The translations under genes were made by a program, and so were the position numbers. From Vibrio astriarenae (GTDB lineage Bacteria; Pseudomonadota; Gammaproteobacteria; Enterobacterales; Vibrionaceae): DNA of 64,000 bases. Location: positions 1,240,001 to 1,304,000 of the forward strand of contig NZ_CP047475.1 of the NCBI RefSeq assembly GCF_010587385.1, written 5' to 3'. Within the stretch, counting starts at the first letter, position 1; the number at the start of each line of letters is the position of its first letter. Under the pieces are notes generated by a model. It was not told the DNA's origin, searched no databases, and saw only the letters and a program-made list of their open reading frames with translations. Positions 7,297 to 15,786 of this stretch are shown here, piece after piece.

Positions 7297-8556
7297 TTAG
7301 ATAAACAATCTGGCTCGAACTCCGAACACCCATGCGCTACTTTCGTTCGAAAAGGCAGGGTTATTAATGTATTGAATATCTGGTGTGATCTGCAGGTGAT
7401 CACCAAACTGCATGTTGTAGTAAAGCTCCGCGGCTACTTGGTTTTCTCCTGCGTTCAAGAAAGTCTGTAGCGTATCTTTGTTGGTCTTAGACCAGTTAAT
7501 GGCAAACCCTAGGTTATCGGTTGGCTTTCCTAAGCCGAAATAACCAAAGCCAACAGAGACTGAACTATCATATAGCGCCACATCTCCTTCGGAAAAACCG
7601 CCTCGAACAAAGGGCATTATTTGTGGTGTGACAAATTGGCTCCATGAGAAGTTAACCCCCTGACCAGACTCGCCCCCAATAACGGTACCATCATCTAATA
7701 CTGTTGATGATAAACTGTGTCGAGAACCAGCATCCATATGCCAAAGTGTTACATGAAAGTTGTCGGTATAGATTTGCTCTTGTGATGCCGTCCAGCCAAA
7801 CTCAAGCGTTTTAAAATAGGCGGCATCACTGCTAAAGGCAGTATCAAAACCATCAAAGATATCATCAGACTTACCTTTAGCATCAGCGATGCCACCAATG
7901 ACGTAGAAGTTTTCCCCTAACATATGACCCGCCGACAATGCCAAGATACCGTCATCAGGCAATCCCATCGCGCCACTGCCCGTAGAGAAAGCTAAGTTGG
8001 TAAAGCCAGACCATGGACTTGCGAGTGCATAGACGTCAGCGTAGTTGGTGACATCTTGCCAACCCACAATGAGAGAGCCACGACCGTCATTAAATTTTTG
8101 TTTCCAATTCAGATCAGTGACGCGAAAGCCTTGATCGCTGAAAGCAGGGGCGATCATTCCAGCATAGCCGATCTGATCTTCTCCAAGCCATGCGAAGCTT
8201 TTGGGGTCGGTGTCGGTATAGCTATGTCTGTGTTCGATTTTCCATACCAAGCTGCCCGTGTTCTTTGTATTGTGCCCCAACAGACTCCATGAGCCGTAGA
8301 GCCTTGCAACACCGGAAGCTGCATTAACTGAATCACCATTTACTCCGTTTGGTGATGTTACACCCAGAGAGAAATAGTCAGCACCAAAGGTAAAGCCGTT
8401 ATCTGCTAACTGAGTTCGCCAGTCTTTCTGTTCTTTTTTTTGCTGTGCAATGGTGTTTTCTACAGAGTCAGGCCCTTCGAAGTTAGTGGCGTTTGCTGAG
8501 CTGGCCAGTAAAACGCTGAGTGCAACTAGGCTAAAAGCAGTGGGTTTTACATTCAT
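7297..8556 (-). CDS. carbohydrate-selective porin, OprB family
   Basis: A 419-residue outer-membrane protein. The signal peptide ends near ASSANA. It then has a short coiled segment with KKEQKDWRTQLADNGFTF, the typical OprB opening, followed by strands such as NTGSLVWKIEHRHSY, LNWKQKFNDGRGSLIVGW and GFGYFGLGKPTDNLGFAINWS, and the terminal strand VFGVRARLFI with a C-terminal aromatic-Ile. I prefer the start at MNVKPT (8556) to the upstream in-frame ATG at 8652, since it leads straight into the signal peptide. Monocistronic. It likely forms a channel for sugars or other small polar solutes; no sugar operon is adjacent. Confidence 0.82.
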   Translation of the reverse strand: MNVKPTAFSLVALSVLLASSANATNFEGPDSVENTIAQQKKEQKDWRTQLADNGFTFGADYFSLGVTSPNGVNGDSVNAASGVARLYGSWSLLGHNTKNTGSLVWKIEHRHSYTDTDPKSFAWLGEDQIGYAGMIAPAFSDQGFRVTDLNWKQKFNDGRGSLIVGWQDVTNYADVYALASPWSGFTNLAFSTGSGAMGLPDDGILALSAGHMLGENFYVIGGIADAKGKSDDIFDGFDTAFSSDAAYFKTLEFGWTASQEQIYTDNFHVTLWHMDAGSRHSLSSTVLDDGTVIGGESGQGVNFSWSQFVTPQIMPFVRGGFSEGDVALYDSSVSVGFGYFGLGKPTDNLGFAINWSKTNKDTLQTFLNAGENQVAAELYYNMQFGDHLQITPDIQYINNPAFSNESSAWVFGVRARLFI

Positions 8557-8921
8557 TGGTAAACGTCTTATTTGATGTTGTATTTGCGTAAAGTGTAGTG
8601 TTGTTATTGTTCCAATAATTGCCACTTTGCGACAGGTTTGAATCATTCCCATCCAGCATCAGAGTCATGGTTGCTAAAATTTGAGCGATTGCGTAAAGAC
8701 TTCTATTAAGTACCATTAACTCTATGAATCTTAGTTGGAATTCTAGAGTGTGTTGCAAAAAATAAAGCAAGTGTGAATAAGAGCGCCTCGATACACTGGG
8801 AGTAAAACTTATTCATATATTGAGGTGGAATGGCGCTTAGACAGAAATTTGCGTACAACCCTTTTATTTCACTGTGACAGTCGCTAAATTTGATGAAAGC
8901 TCACTCTTCATTAGGTTAATA

Positions 8922-9281
8922 ATGTTTCGATACATTCAAAGACGCCGAATCAAAAAGGTGATCAAATCTTTGTCTCCGATTCTTATCAAAAGCTATGGCA
9001 GTCGAGATTACTTCACATTGGGACAAGTGCAGATGAGCTCTGATTCACTTTGTAAACGCCAAAAACAGATTGCACTCGCTTTGTTTGCCGATCCGAAAAT
9101 TTTAGAATTGGAGAGTAATCCGTCACTGAAATCACTTCGTCATGACATCTCATTCGACTTCTTTCTCGCAAATGAATACAACGCTCGCGACGTGCTTAAC
9201 TTGCTCGGCAAAGGTGGCTGGAAAGGGGGACGGATGAATGATGATATGTCTCATCGAATGGGTATGCATAGTCGTTACTAG
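8922..9281 (+). CDS. DUF6559-like conserved Vibrio protein
   Basis: A 119-residue soluble protein starting MFRYIQRRRIKKVIKSL. It has a strongly basic first helix, a middle alpha-helical part (LFADPKILELE) and a C-terminal glycine/methionine-rich end, GGWKGGRMNDDMSHRMG. I know this combination from a conserved Vibrio family of unknown function, probably DUF6559. I chose the ATG at 8922; an in-frame GTG at 8874 would add 16 residues without a better ribosome site. Monogenic, between porin and PRPP-synthetase-like genes. Function unknown. Confidence 0.65.
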   Translation: MFRYIQRRRIKKVIKSLSPILIKSYGSRDYFTLGQVQMSSDSLCKRQKQIALALFADPKILELESNPSLKSLRHDISFDFFLANEYNARDVLNLLGKGGWKGGRMNDDMSHRMGMHSRY

Positions 9282-9297
9282 TCGCAAATAATTCACT

Positions 9298-9338
9298 GGG
9301 TTTCATATAAAAATGGTGCCATTTAGCTATGAAATTCA
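9298..9338 (+). promoter_or_regulatory. nested hairpin upstream of PRPP synthetase-like gene
   Basis: TTTCATA (9301-9307) pairs with TATGAAA (9328-9334). Inside it AAATGG pairs with CCATTT (9311-9324). It lies between 9281 and 9457. It could be the 3' end of the upstream gene (no T-run) or a leader structure of the downstream gene. Confidence 0.35.
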
Positions 9339-9456
9339 CCCAAAAAGTCATTCGGACGAAAACGTTTGCTATTTATATCTGCTTACCCCTTTCAATCTCT
9401 CTCCATTTGACTAGAATACCCACAACCCGACACCTTCCCACTGATTGAGGAATGCC

Positions 9457-10665
9457 ATGAGCAGCCAAAACGGACCATCTAACGACGTCGTCATTGTTAG
9501 CAACTCTTCCGATAACCCTTTTGCAATCGATGTCGCTTACGCGATGGGGCAGCATGAAGACATTTCAGATGTCATCAGTATGAAGCACTTTATGAATACC
9601 GAATTTTGTCCACGTTTCATTTCAGATGAAGACGATATGGATAACATCGGTAACAGCCTCGATGGCAAAACGGTAGTGATTGTCAGTACGGGCAACCTGG
9701 TGACGAGCCGCCAAGAATTAGCGATGCACAATTTTATTATTGCACGCGCTGCGAAAGAAAACGGCGCAAGCCGTGTCGTGTTGGTAGAGCCGGACTTGTT
9801 CTTCTCTGCACAAGATCGCGGTCCTCGACCAGAGTTAGGGGATACCGACACAGAACGCAATATCGCCGACATTAAGAAATTTGACGGTCAGCCGTTCACC
9901 GCGATGCTCTATGCTCAGATGCTAAAACTAGCAGGTGTGGATGATGTGATTACTGTTCACAACCATTCAGTTTCGGTTCAGAAGATGTTTACTGACGTTT
10001 TCGGTGGCCGCTTCTATAACCTTATCCCTTACCAGATTTATGCTCACTATCTATTAAACTCAAACATTTTGAGTTATGGGCCAGAAGGCGAAGGTCTAGT
10101 GTTATGTGCACCAGACAAGGGAGCCCGCGACTTCGTTAAGCAGATGTACGATACGCTAGGTCTGAACAAGGCGAAGTTCATCATGCTTGATAAAGAGCGT
10201 ACAGCAGAGCGTAAAGTTGAAATTACGCTGCACAAAGAGAGCCAAGATACATTCGAAGGTCTTGATAACCCAAGCATCGTGTTGTTTGATGATATGGTGC
10301 GTACGGGTTCTACTGTTGTGAAATCGTGCCAGTTCCTGCAGCAGCTGAACCCATCGCGTATGGTATTTACGGTGTCGCACTTCTACGCAAGTACTGAAGG
10401 TCGAGAGCGCATGTCTCATCCAGCGTTGGGTGAAATTCTCACGCTGAACACCATGCCAACTATTTTGAACCGCGATGAGCAAGGCCGTCTGCGTAAGAAG
10501 ATGGTGGTGTTGAAGATTGAGAAGTTCTTAGCACAAGAACTATGCCGTATTCTTGAAGTGCCGAAGTGTTCTGAAGATGAGAACCCATACAAAATCGACA
10601 TGTCATCTAAGAACCCACGTTTTCAGCGTAAAATCTGGTTCTCTGACCAACTGTCAGAACTGTAA
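9457..10665 (+). CDS. ribose-phosphate pyrophosphokinase-like protein
   Basis: A 402-residue member of the PRPP synthetase family. The C-terminal half contains the phosphoribosyl-binding loop FDDMVRTGST (about 277-286) and the N-terminal half a GKTVVIVSTGNL segment followed by RVVLVEPDLFFSAQDR, where the ATP/Mg loop of Prs is expected. It is about 85 residues longer than the housekeeping Prs (315) and diverges from it, so it is a second, specialised enzyme or a relative with different regulation. ATG 9457 sits behind GAGG at 9448-9451. A strong terminator follows, so it is monocistronic. Confidence 0.8.
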   Translation: MSSQNGPSNDVVIVSNSSDNPFAIDVAYAMGQHEDISDVISMKHFMNTEFCPRFISDEDDMDNIGNSLDGKTVVIVSTGNLVTSRQELAMHNFIIARAAKENGASRVVLVEPDLFFSAQDRGPRPELGDTDTERNIADIKKFDGQPFTAMLYAQMLKLAGVDDVITVHNHSVSVQKMFTDVFGGRFYNLIPYQIYAHYLLNSNILSYGPEGEGLVLCAPDKGARDFVKQMYDTLGLNKAKFIMLDKERTAERKVEITLHKESQDTFEGLDNPSIVLFDDMVRTGSTVVKSCQFLQQLNPSRMVFTVSHFYASTEGRERMSHPALGEILTLNTMPTILNRDEQGRLRKKMVVLKIEKFLAQELCRILEVPKCSEDENPYKIDMSSKNPRFQRKIWFSDQLSEL

Positions 10666-10678
10666 TCTATAAAGACTA

Positions 10679-10708
10679 AGAGAGATGCCCTGGGGCATCT
10701 CTCTTTTC
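10679..10708. terminator. terminator between convergent genes
   Basis: AGAGAGATGCC (10679-10689) pairs with GGCATCTCTCT (10694-10704), followed by TTTC on the plus strand. It can serve both the PRPP synthetase-like gene and the leftward dehydrogenase. Confidence 0.85.
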
Positions 10709-10710
10709 AA

Positions 10711-11655
10711 TTACAACGACCAATCTAGTCCGGTTTTCTCGAGTGACAGTGCCCAAAGCTTGCTAGCCATCTCTTTATCCAACGCAACGCCGTCTAACTC
10801 ATTTTCACCAACCGGACCAACAGTGTTAGCACGTTTGGTCGGGCCATACAGTGTCGCAGGCTCGAGACCTTCTTCGGTTGCACACATCACCTCAGGCCAC
10901 GCGCCACGCTCAGCTGATTGGGCAATAACTCGTGACATCACAGACCACATTATTTTGTTGAAAGTACTCGCGGTATCCATTAGCAAGTTGGTGCGCGACG
11001 CGCCGGGATGACATACCTGTACCTCAACATTTTTACCTGCTGCTTTGACGCGACGCTGAAGCTCATAGCCAAACATCATCTGTGCAAGTTTACTCTGAGC
11101 ATACGAGTCCCACGCCGTGTATTTTTCATCAAAGTTAAGATCTTCAAACTTGATGCGCTTTAAGCCCATTTTGTAGGCATTGCTGCCCACCATCACGATA
11201 CGACCTTTGGACTCATTAATACGATCGAATACAAGGCCAGATAGTAAGAAGTGACCAAAGTGGTTCACGCCTAGCTGACTCTCAAAACCATCCACAGTGA
11301 TGTCTTGTTGTGGAACCTGAGCAATTGCGCCATTACAGATTAATGCATCAATCGTTGAGACCGACTTAAGCAACTCTTTAGCAGCAAAGCGAACGGAGTC
11401 CATCACACCGAGATCGACCTGAACATAAGTGACATCAATATTGGGATTGAGTGTCTCTTTAAGCGCTTTGATTGCGGCATTAGTTTTGCTCACATTACGG
11501 TTCATCATCACAACCTTTGCTCCTTTCGATAGCAAAATACGCGAAGCCTCATAGCCTGCACCGCTGTTAGCACCAGTAATCACGTAAGTCTTACCTTTAA
11601 GTGAGCCAATGCGCTCTGGAGTCCAGCCGAGTTTACCTAATTGTTGAGTGGTCAT
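10711..11655 (-). CDS. short-chain dehydrogenase/reductase (protochlorophyllide-reductase-like)
   Basis: A 314-residue SDR enzyme. The cofactor motif is TGANSGAG (27-34), the active-site Ser is near 158 in MVGSNAYKMG, and the catalytic pair is Tyr185/Lys189 in SYAQSKLAQMMF. The sequence NRNVSKTNAAIKAL after the second strand contains an Arg that favours NADP(H). The long C-terminal region fits the retinol/protochlorophyllide reductase-like branch. GAGG precedes the ATG. It is divergent from the AraC regulator at 11835, and a conserved 21-bp element at 11793-11813 lies in the shared promoter region, so it is very likely that regulator's target. Confidence 0.88.
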   Translation of the reverse strand: MTTQQLGKLGWTPERIGSLKGKTYVITGANSGAGYEASRILLSKGAKVVMMNRNVSKTNAAIKALKETLNPNIDVTYVQVDLGVMDSVRFAAKELLKSVSTIDALICNGAIAQVPQQDITVDGFESQLGVNHFGHFLLSGLVFDRINESKGRIVMVGSNAYKMGLKRIKFEDLNFDEKYTAWDSYAQSKLAQMMFGYELQRRVKAAGKNVEVQVCHPGASRTNLLMDTASTFNKIMWSVMSRVIAQSAERGAWPEVMCATEEGLEPATLYGPTKRANTVGPVGENELDGVALDKEMASKLWALSLEKTGLDWSL

Positions 11656-11792
11656 AGTGAAAACCTCTGTTGTGACGTTGAGCGGTTAGCCGCGAGTAGA
11701 ATTATATTTGCACGCCGCTAATTGCGAGAGTATTGTTGTCTGGAGGTTACTATAACTCTCGTTAGTGAGGGTAAATAGGCCAATTTATCTTT

Positions 11793-11813
11793 AAAACATG
11801 CCTATTTGTGTCA
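11793..11813 (+). promoter_or_regulatory. putative AraC-family operator, copy 1
   Basis: A 21-bp element containing ATGCCTATTTGTGTCA between the divergent dehydrogenase and AraC genes. It matches 12734-12754 on the opposite strand at 19 of 21 positions. Relative to the gene it would control (11655 leftwards) it has the same orientation as copy 2 relative to the gene at 12829. Confidence 0.6.
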
Positions 11814-11834
11814 GGGGTGATGAAAGGTGTCTAA

Positions 11835-12725
11835 GTGATAAAACAAAAGTTAAAGCAACTGGTAGAGAGTCGTTTGATCGAAGATGGCATGGTTGAAACA
11901 GGAATCAAAGGCGTGAGCTTATTTAAAGTGACCACCCAGATCCCGTGTGCGCCAGCAGTCTATGAACCCACCGTTATCGTCATTTTGAGTGGCCGAAAAG
12001 AAGCGATTCTAGAAGGTGATAAGTTTATATATGACAGTAGTCAGTATATGTGTTGCACGGTCTCACTTCCTGTAGAGGCGGGCACGCCCGAGGCGTCACC
12101 TGAAGACCCGCTGCTTGGTGTTTACATCTCACTCGATACCAAAGTGATGACGGAGCTCGCGATAGAAATGGAAAATGCCAATGGCGCTATCAAGCAGCCC
12201 AAAGGCAGCACACAGCCACAAGGGCTCAACCTTGCTAGCTGGGATGATGACTTCTCAGGCGCTCTTTTGCGTCTGTTGCAATTAGAGAGTCCCATGGATA
12301 TTTCTGTGCTTGGTGAAAGTCGCCTGCGCGAGTTTTATTATGCGGTACTTAAAGGTGATGCTGGCATTGCTGCACGACGCGCTTTTGGTGTCGGCAACGA
12401 GATAGCGCGCTCGATAGAATACTTGTCGATGAATTTGGGAAAAAACGTCACGATTGATGAGCTAGCTTCAAAAGTAAGTATGAGCCGAGCGGTATTCCAT
12501 AGAAAATTTAAACAAGCGACCAGAATGTCACCGATACAATTTATGAAAGCGATGCGTCTCAATAGCGCAGCCATGAAAATCGCAGCAGGGAAAAATGTGA
12601 GTGAAGCAGCAATGGCAGTAGGGTACGTGAGTTCATCTCAGTTTAGTCGCGAATTTAAGCGTATGTACGGGCAATCACCTAAGCAGTGGAGCCAATCGAA
12701 AGAGCGATTGGAAAATGTTGTTTAG
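11835..12725 (+). CDS. AraC family transcriptional regulator (AraC_N type)
   Basis: A 296-residue regulator. The N-terminal cupin-like sensor region has TQIPCAPAVYEPTVIVILSGRKEA and the YMCCTVSLPVEAGTP segment, typical of the AraC_N family (YqhC-like). The C-terminal double helix-turn-helix runs from VTIDELASKVSMSRAVFHRKFK through AMAVGYVSSSQFSREFKRMYG. YqhC-type regulators control aldehyde/alcohol reductases, consistent with the divergent dehydrogenase, though the inducer here is unknown. The start is GTG at 11835 behind GAAAGGTG. Matching elements at 11793 and 12734 suggest it controls both neighbours. Confidence 0.88.
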   Translation: MIKQKLKQLVESRLIEDGMVETGIKGVSLFKVTTQIPCAPAVYEPTVIVILSGRKEAILEGDKFIYDSSQYMCCTVSLPVEAGTPEASPEDPLLGVYISLDTKVMTELAIEMENANGAIKQPKGSTQPQGLNLASWDDDFSGALLRLLQLESPMDISVLGESRLREFYYAVLKGDAGIAARRAFGVGNEIARSIEYLSMNLGKNVTIDELASKVSMSRAVFHRKFKQATRMSPIQFMKAMRLNSAAMKIAAGKNVSEAAMAVGYVSSSQFSREFKRMYGQSPKQWSQSKERLENVV

Positions 12726-12733
12726 TGCCAATT

Positions 12734-12754
12734 TGATACAAATAGGCATATTTT
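12734..12754 (-). promoter_or_regulatory. putative AraC-family operator, copy 2
   Basis: Reverse-strand copy of the element at 11793-11813 (core ATGCCTATTTGTATCA), 19 of 21 identical. It lies 75 bases upstream of the FISUMP gene at 12829 and just after the regulator gene. Confidence 0.6.
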
Positions 12755-12828
12755 AGAGAGTATATCGCCTAGAATCATACGCTGATGAGCGCTAAATTTG
12801 ATGACATAGAAACACAAATGGCACTCAC

Positions 12829-13527
12829 ATGAAAACACTGATTCTCTCTTTAGGAGCAAGTATGGCAATCGCAGCGACCCCATCAGCCGACAATTTTAAC
12901 CATGACTTATACCAATTAGAAGACACTGTTCAAGATGCAGAGGGCAATGTCTATCGCACTGTAACGATAGGCAATCAGACGTGGCTCGCAGAAGGGTTGA
13001 GAAGTACCCAGTTTCAAGATGGATCAGACGTTAGATCGGGTGTCATCGTTAAAGATGATGAGGAAAACCTATTAAAATACGGCCGTCTTTACAACTGGCA
13101 CGACGTAGCTGATGAAAGAAACCTATGCCCAGAGGGCTGGCGAGTTGCAACAGACGCAGATTGGAAAACACTAGAGCGTTATATCGGTATGCCTGAAGAG
13201 GAAGTGCATCAAGAAGGTTGGCGCGGTGGTGAGCAAAATCTTGGCCTACAACTCAAAGAAGCTCAAGCCGATGGCCCGTTCAAGAAAGTTGATCAATCAC
13301 TGGTCAACAAACACAATTTCTTTGCCAGACCCGCAGGTGTAAAATGGAACGGGCTTTACATCACCCAAGGTGCTTATACCGAATTTTGGACGGCTAGCAG
13401 CGCGTCAGAAAATAAAGGCATTATCCGCACATTGGCCTATTCATGGTGGAATGCCCACAAAGGCGAGATTCGCCGAGCAACCAGTGAGAAAGACTACATG
13501 TTCACAGTCCGTTGCGTGAAAATATAA
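12829..13527 (+). CDS. secreted FISUMP-domain protein
   Basis: A 232-residue exported protein with a short signal peptide ending near IAAT. It contains the Fibrobacter succinogenes major paralogous domain: DAEGNVYRTVTIGNQTWLAEGL, then YGRLYNWHDVADE, LCPEGWRVATDADWKTLE, the aromatic EFWTASSASE and the closing FTVRCVKI. Such domains occur in surface lipoproteins and secreted proteins of marine bacteria, and no enzymatic activity is known for them. One copy of the AraC-type element lies in its promoter, linking it to the regulator and the dehydrogenase. Confidence 0.82.
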   Translation: MKTLILSLGASMAIAATPSADNFNHDLYQLEDTVQDAEGNVYRTVTIGNQTWLAEGLRSTQFQDGSDVRSGVIVKDDEENLLKYGRLYNWHDVADERNLCPEGWRVATDADWKTLERYIGMPEEEVHQEGWRGGEQNLGLQLKEAQADGPFKKVDQSLVNKHNFFARPAGVKWNGLYITQGAYTEFWTASSASENKGIIRTLAYSWWNAHKGEIRRATSEKDYMFTVRCVKI

Positions 13528-13544
13528 GACGGCAGGGTGTATAA

Positions 13545-13587
13545 GTGCCAACATTGAGGCCGACTCTATATCAACTCAATTTGGCAC
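13545..13587. repeat. imperfect inverted repeat GTGCCAA / TTGGCAC
   Basis: GTGCCAACATTGAG (13545-13558) pairs with CTCAATTTGGCAC (13575-13587) with one bulged base. It has no T-run. It may mark the 3' end of the FISUMP transcript. A related TGCCAA/TTGGCA arrangement is at 14781-14799. Confidence 0.45.
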
Positions 13588-13705
13588 CAAGTGACCTACA
13601 GTCAAATAACCATCTGATATTTAATCCCAAATACAACGATTGGTACTGCAACAAAATGCAAACGGTGCCTATCTGGATCTAACGCCTCAAAAAGGGATTA
13701 AGAAC

Positions 13706-13858
13706 ATGAAGACCATCAAACAAAGTGCACTACTGCTATCTATAGTCGCGATCACTGTTTCAACAACCTTGGTACTAGCACTCGCTTTAACTGATGATGT
13801 CGTCATCACCATGACGAAGGGAGACGGGCAGCAAGTTATGTTGGTAGATAATCGGTAA
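13706..13858 (+). CDS. small membrane/exported peptide
   Basis: A 50-residue product with a basic start (MKTIKQS) and a hydrophobic segment LLLSIVAITVSTTLVLALAL, then a short polar tail ending MLVDNR. ATG 13706 lies behind AAAGGGATTAAG. No family is recognised. The hydrophobic segment could be a signal peptide or a single membrane helix. It lies downstream of the FISUMP gene but is separated by 178 bases including an inverted repeat. Confidence 0.5.
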   Translation: MKTIKQSALLLSIVAITVSTTLVLALALTDDVVITMTKGDGQQVMLVDNR

Positions 13859-13918
13859 ACAGCAAAAGTGTGCATGAGAGGATAGCTCTATGTGCACTTT
13901 ATGATGCTTCAGTCTAAG

Positions 13919-14629
13919 TTACGCATATTTTCCAATGATGTGCGCGAGATCTTCGACTCTATAGGCTGTGTAATCTGGCTTGTGGTCCCAAAATTCCGGC
14001 TCAGAACGGCTGTAAGCCACTGCTACCGAGATAACTTTTGCTTTTTCGCCAAGTGATTGCTGCAAATTGCGAGCAAATTTTACATCAGCTTCATGATCAC
14101 CAATATACATGACACATTTGGTATCAATGTGTCCGAAAATTGAATTGATACACTTTACTCCACCAAACGCATCGGGCTTTTGGTTATCACTAGAAACATC
14201 GTCGTAGCCCACGATCGCTTTAAAGGTGGATGAAATCTCATTGCTTTCCAATAAGCGACGGATGTTGTTTTGTGAATTTTGCGAGCATATACCATGAGGA
14301 AGATGTGAGAACTGATTGATTATGCTTTTGACACCTTCAAACAGCTTTACTGGAGTTGTATTTTTCTCTTGATGTTCTGCCCACATGCCTCCAGCAATCA
14401 GCATCTCATCATAGGTTAGCCCATAATAATCAACATAAAGTTCTTGCCAGTTTTTAGCACCATGGTTGGCTTCATGGTAAGAGTCTTCACTGAGTAGATA
14501 TTTAGGTAAGGACTCTCCGGTGAGGTGTGGTGCAACGATTGATAGGATTGTTTTTGTGATATCAATATTCTTAGGAACTGAGTTCACTAAGGTGCCATCA
14601 TAGTCCCATAAAATCGCATCAAGTTTCAT
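13919..14629 (-). CDS. HAD family hydrolase (phosphatase)
   Basis: A 236-residue HAD enzyme of the phosphoglycolate-phosphatase type. Motif I is WDYDGTLVNS near the N-terminus (the two Asp are nucleophile and acid/base), motif II is in GICSQNSQNN, the Lys of motif III precedes DAFGG, and motif IV is YIGDHEADVKFA. The cap region is helical. The ATG at 14629 has GAGG seven bases before it and is preferred to the GTG at 14635. The substrate is unknown, probably a small phosphorylated metabolite. Confidence 0.85.
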   Translation of the reverse strand: MKLDAILWDYDGTLVNSVPKNIDITKTILSIVAPHLTGESLPKYLLSEDSYHEANHGAKNWQELYVDYYGLTYDEMLIAGGMWAEHQEKNTTPVKLFEGVKSIINQFSHLPHGICSQNSQNNIRRLLESNEISSTFKAIVGYDDVSSDNQKPDAFGGVKCINSIFGHIDTKCVMYIGDHEADVKFARNLQQSLGEKAKVISVAVAYSRSEPEFWDHKPDYTAYRVEDLAHIIGKYA

Positions 14630-14796
14630 TGTCACCTCTTAACCGGAAAATAAATTTGAGCACATCAGTTTTGCTACTGAACTTATGCGCGAGCTAGCAG
14701 GCCTAAGTATCCCACCAACTTTGCACCGTATGCAACTCAATGAGCTCATAATTCTTGATTGAATCATGAGGGAAGTGATATGCCAATACCAATTTG

Positions 14797-14824
14797 GCAT
14801 GGCTGATACATTTACCAGCCATGC
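14797..14824 (-). terminator. hairpin after nucleotidyltransferase gene
   Basis: GCATGGCTG and CAGCCATGC pair over a ten-base loop just beyond the stop of the leftward gene at 14842. No U-run follows, so terminator strength is uncertain. Confidence 0.4.
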
Positions 14825-14841
14825 TCTAAGCAGCTCTGCTA

Positions 14842-15630
14842 CTAAATCCCTCTAAGATAGGCGATGCTCGTTTGTTTAGCGCGGTCGTTAATCGCTACGC
14901 TTTCATTCTCTCTCAGTTCCAGATAAAGCGTAATGCACTGTTCAAGTGCGGAGATGAGTGAGGCTTTTTCTGGTGTAGCGACGGTTTCAACCAGTTTCTT
15001 GGCAAATGCAGGTAGCCGCTTCTCTATGGTACGAACGCCGGAAGGGGTTAAACCAGCTTGTTGTAATGCTAAAGGAGCAAGCACTGTCATACGCAAGAAA
15101 GAGATAAACTCCAACGTTTCGAAATACTCACCACGAGCAATCTTTGTTGCCGCATAGTGAACCCAAATCCAGAATCGATCTTCGATCCACTGTGCATCAG
15201 GTTGAGGGTATTGTGGTTGTTTGGTCTCGAAAACGTCGCTTAAGCATGTGCCTCGTTGCCAAAGAACTTGAGTATCATCAACACGAACTGCGGCGTCAGG
15301 AAGAGAGACGAACTTAAAATCAACATGCACGGGCTCATTGCCTCCAAACAAGGAGACAATCAATCTTGGTTCACCGACGTGCTCTCCGGTGAAGGCTGCT
15401 ACCAAATCTTCGAATTGCCCAAGAATGTCAAAGCGTTGCTCCATGATTTCTAAATGATGCTCAGGGCTCACAGCGATAACAAAGTCTAAGTCGCTATATT
15501 GATCCATGGAGTCAGAAGCATAAGAGCCGCTGCACCCAATGCCACAAATACGAGGGTCTTGAGATAACACAGAGACAATATGCTCAAGAACAGCATGATG
15601 AGAACTTGGTAGTGATTTTGGAAACTTCAT
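14842..15630 (-). CDS. nucleotidyltransferase domain protein
   Basis: A 262-residue protein with the minimal nucleotidyltransferase signature. GIGCSGSYASDSMDQYSDLDFVI gives the GS motif (34-35) and the paired metal Asp of DLD (47-49). The C-terminal helical part (FWIWVHYAATKIARGEYFETLEFI) resembles aminoglycoside adenylyltransferase-like proteins (AadS/LinF type). It may modify a small molecule, but resistance cannot be claimed from sequence. The ATG is preceded by AAAAGGT. Divergent orientation to nothing nearby; monogenic. Confidence 0.8.
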   Translation of the reverse strand: MKFPKSLPSSHHAVLEHIVSVLSQDPRICGIGCSGSYASDSMDQYSDLDFVIAVSPEHHLEIMEQRFDILGQFEDLVAAFTGEHVGEPRLIVSLFGGNEPVHVDFKFVSLPDAAVRVDDTQVLWQRGTCLSDVFETKQPQYPQPDAQWIEDRFWIWVHYAATKIARGEYFETLEFISFLRMTVLAPLALQQAGLTPSGVRTIEKRLPAFAKKLVETVATPEKASLISALEQCITLYLELRENESVAINDRAKQTSIAYLRGI

Positions 15631-15786
15631 TTTTTACCTTTTACTTGGTTGACGAGTCGCAACTGCTGGTGCGGTAAAATTTACGCAGCATTATAGAATC
15701 GCGAAATGTTCGATATAAAGCAATAGACAAAACATGTATTGACTCATATTTTTTCAAAAAGAGACGATGAACCTTCCACTGTTTTC

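Noticed and set aside
8744..8879. A region with a repeat-like GAGTGTGTTGCAAAA and a 15-codon frame, possible insertion-sequence end
   Set aside because: No partner inverted repeat, no transposase fragment and no target duplication could be found.
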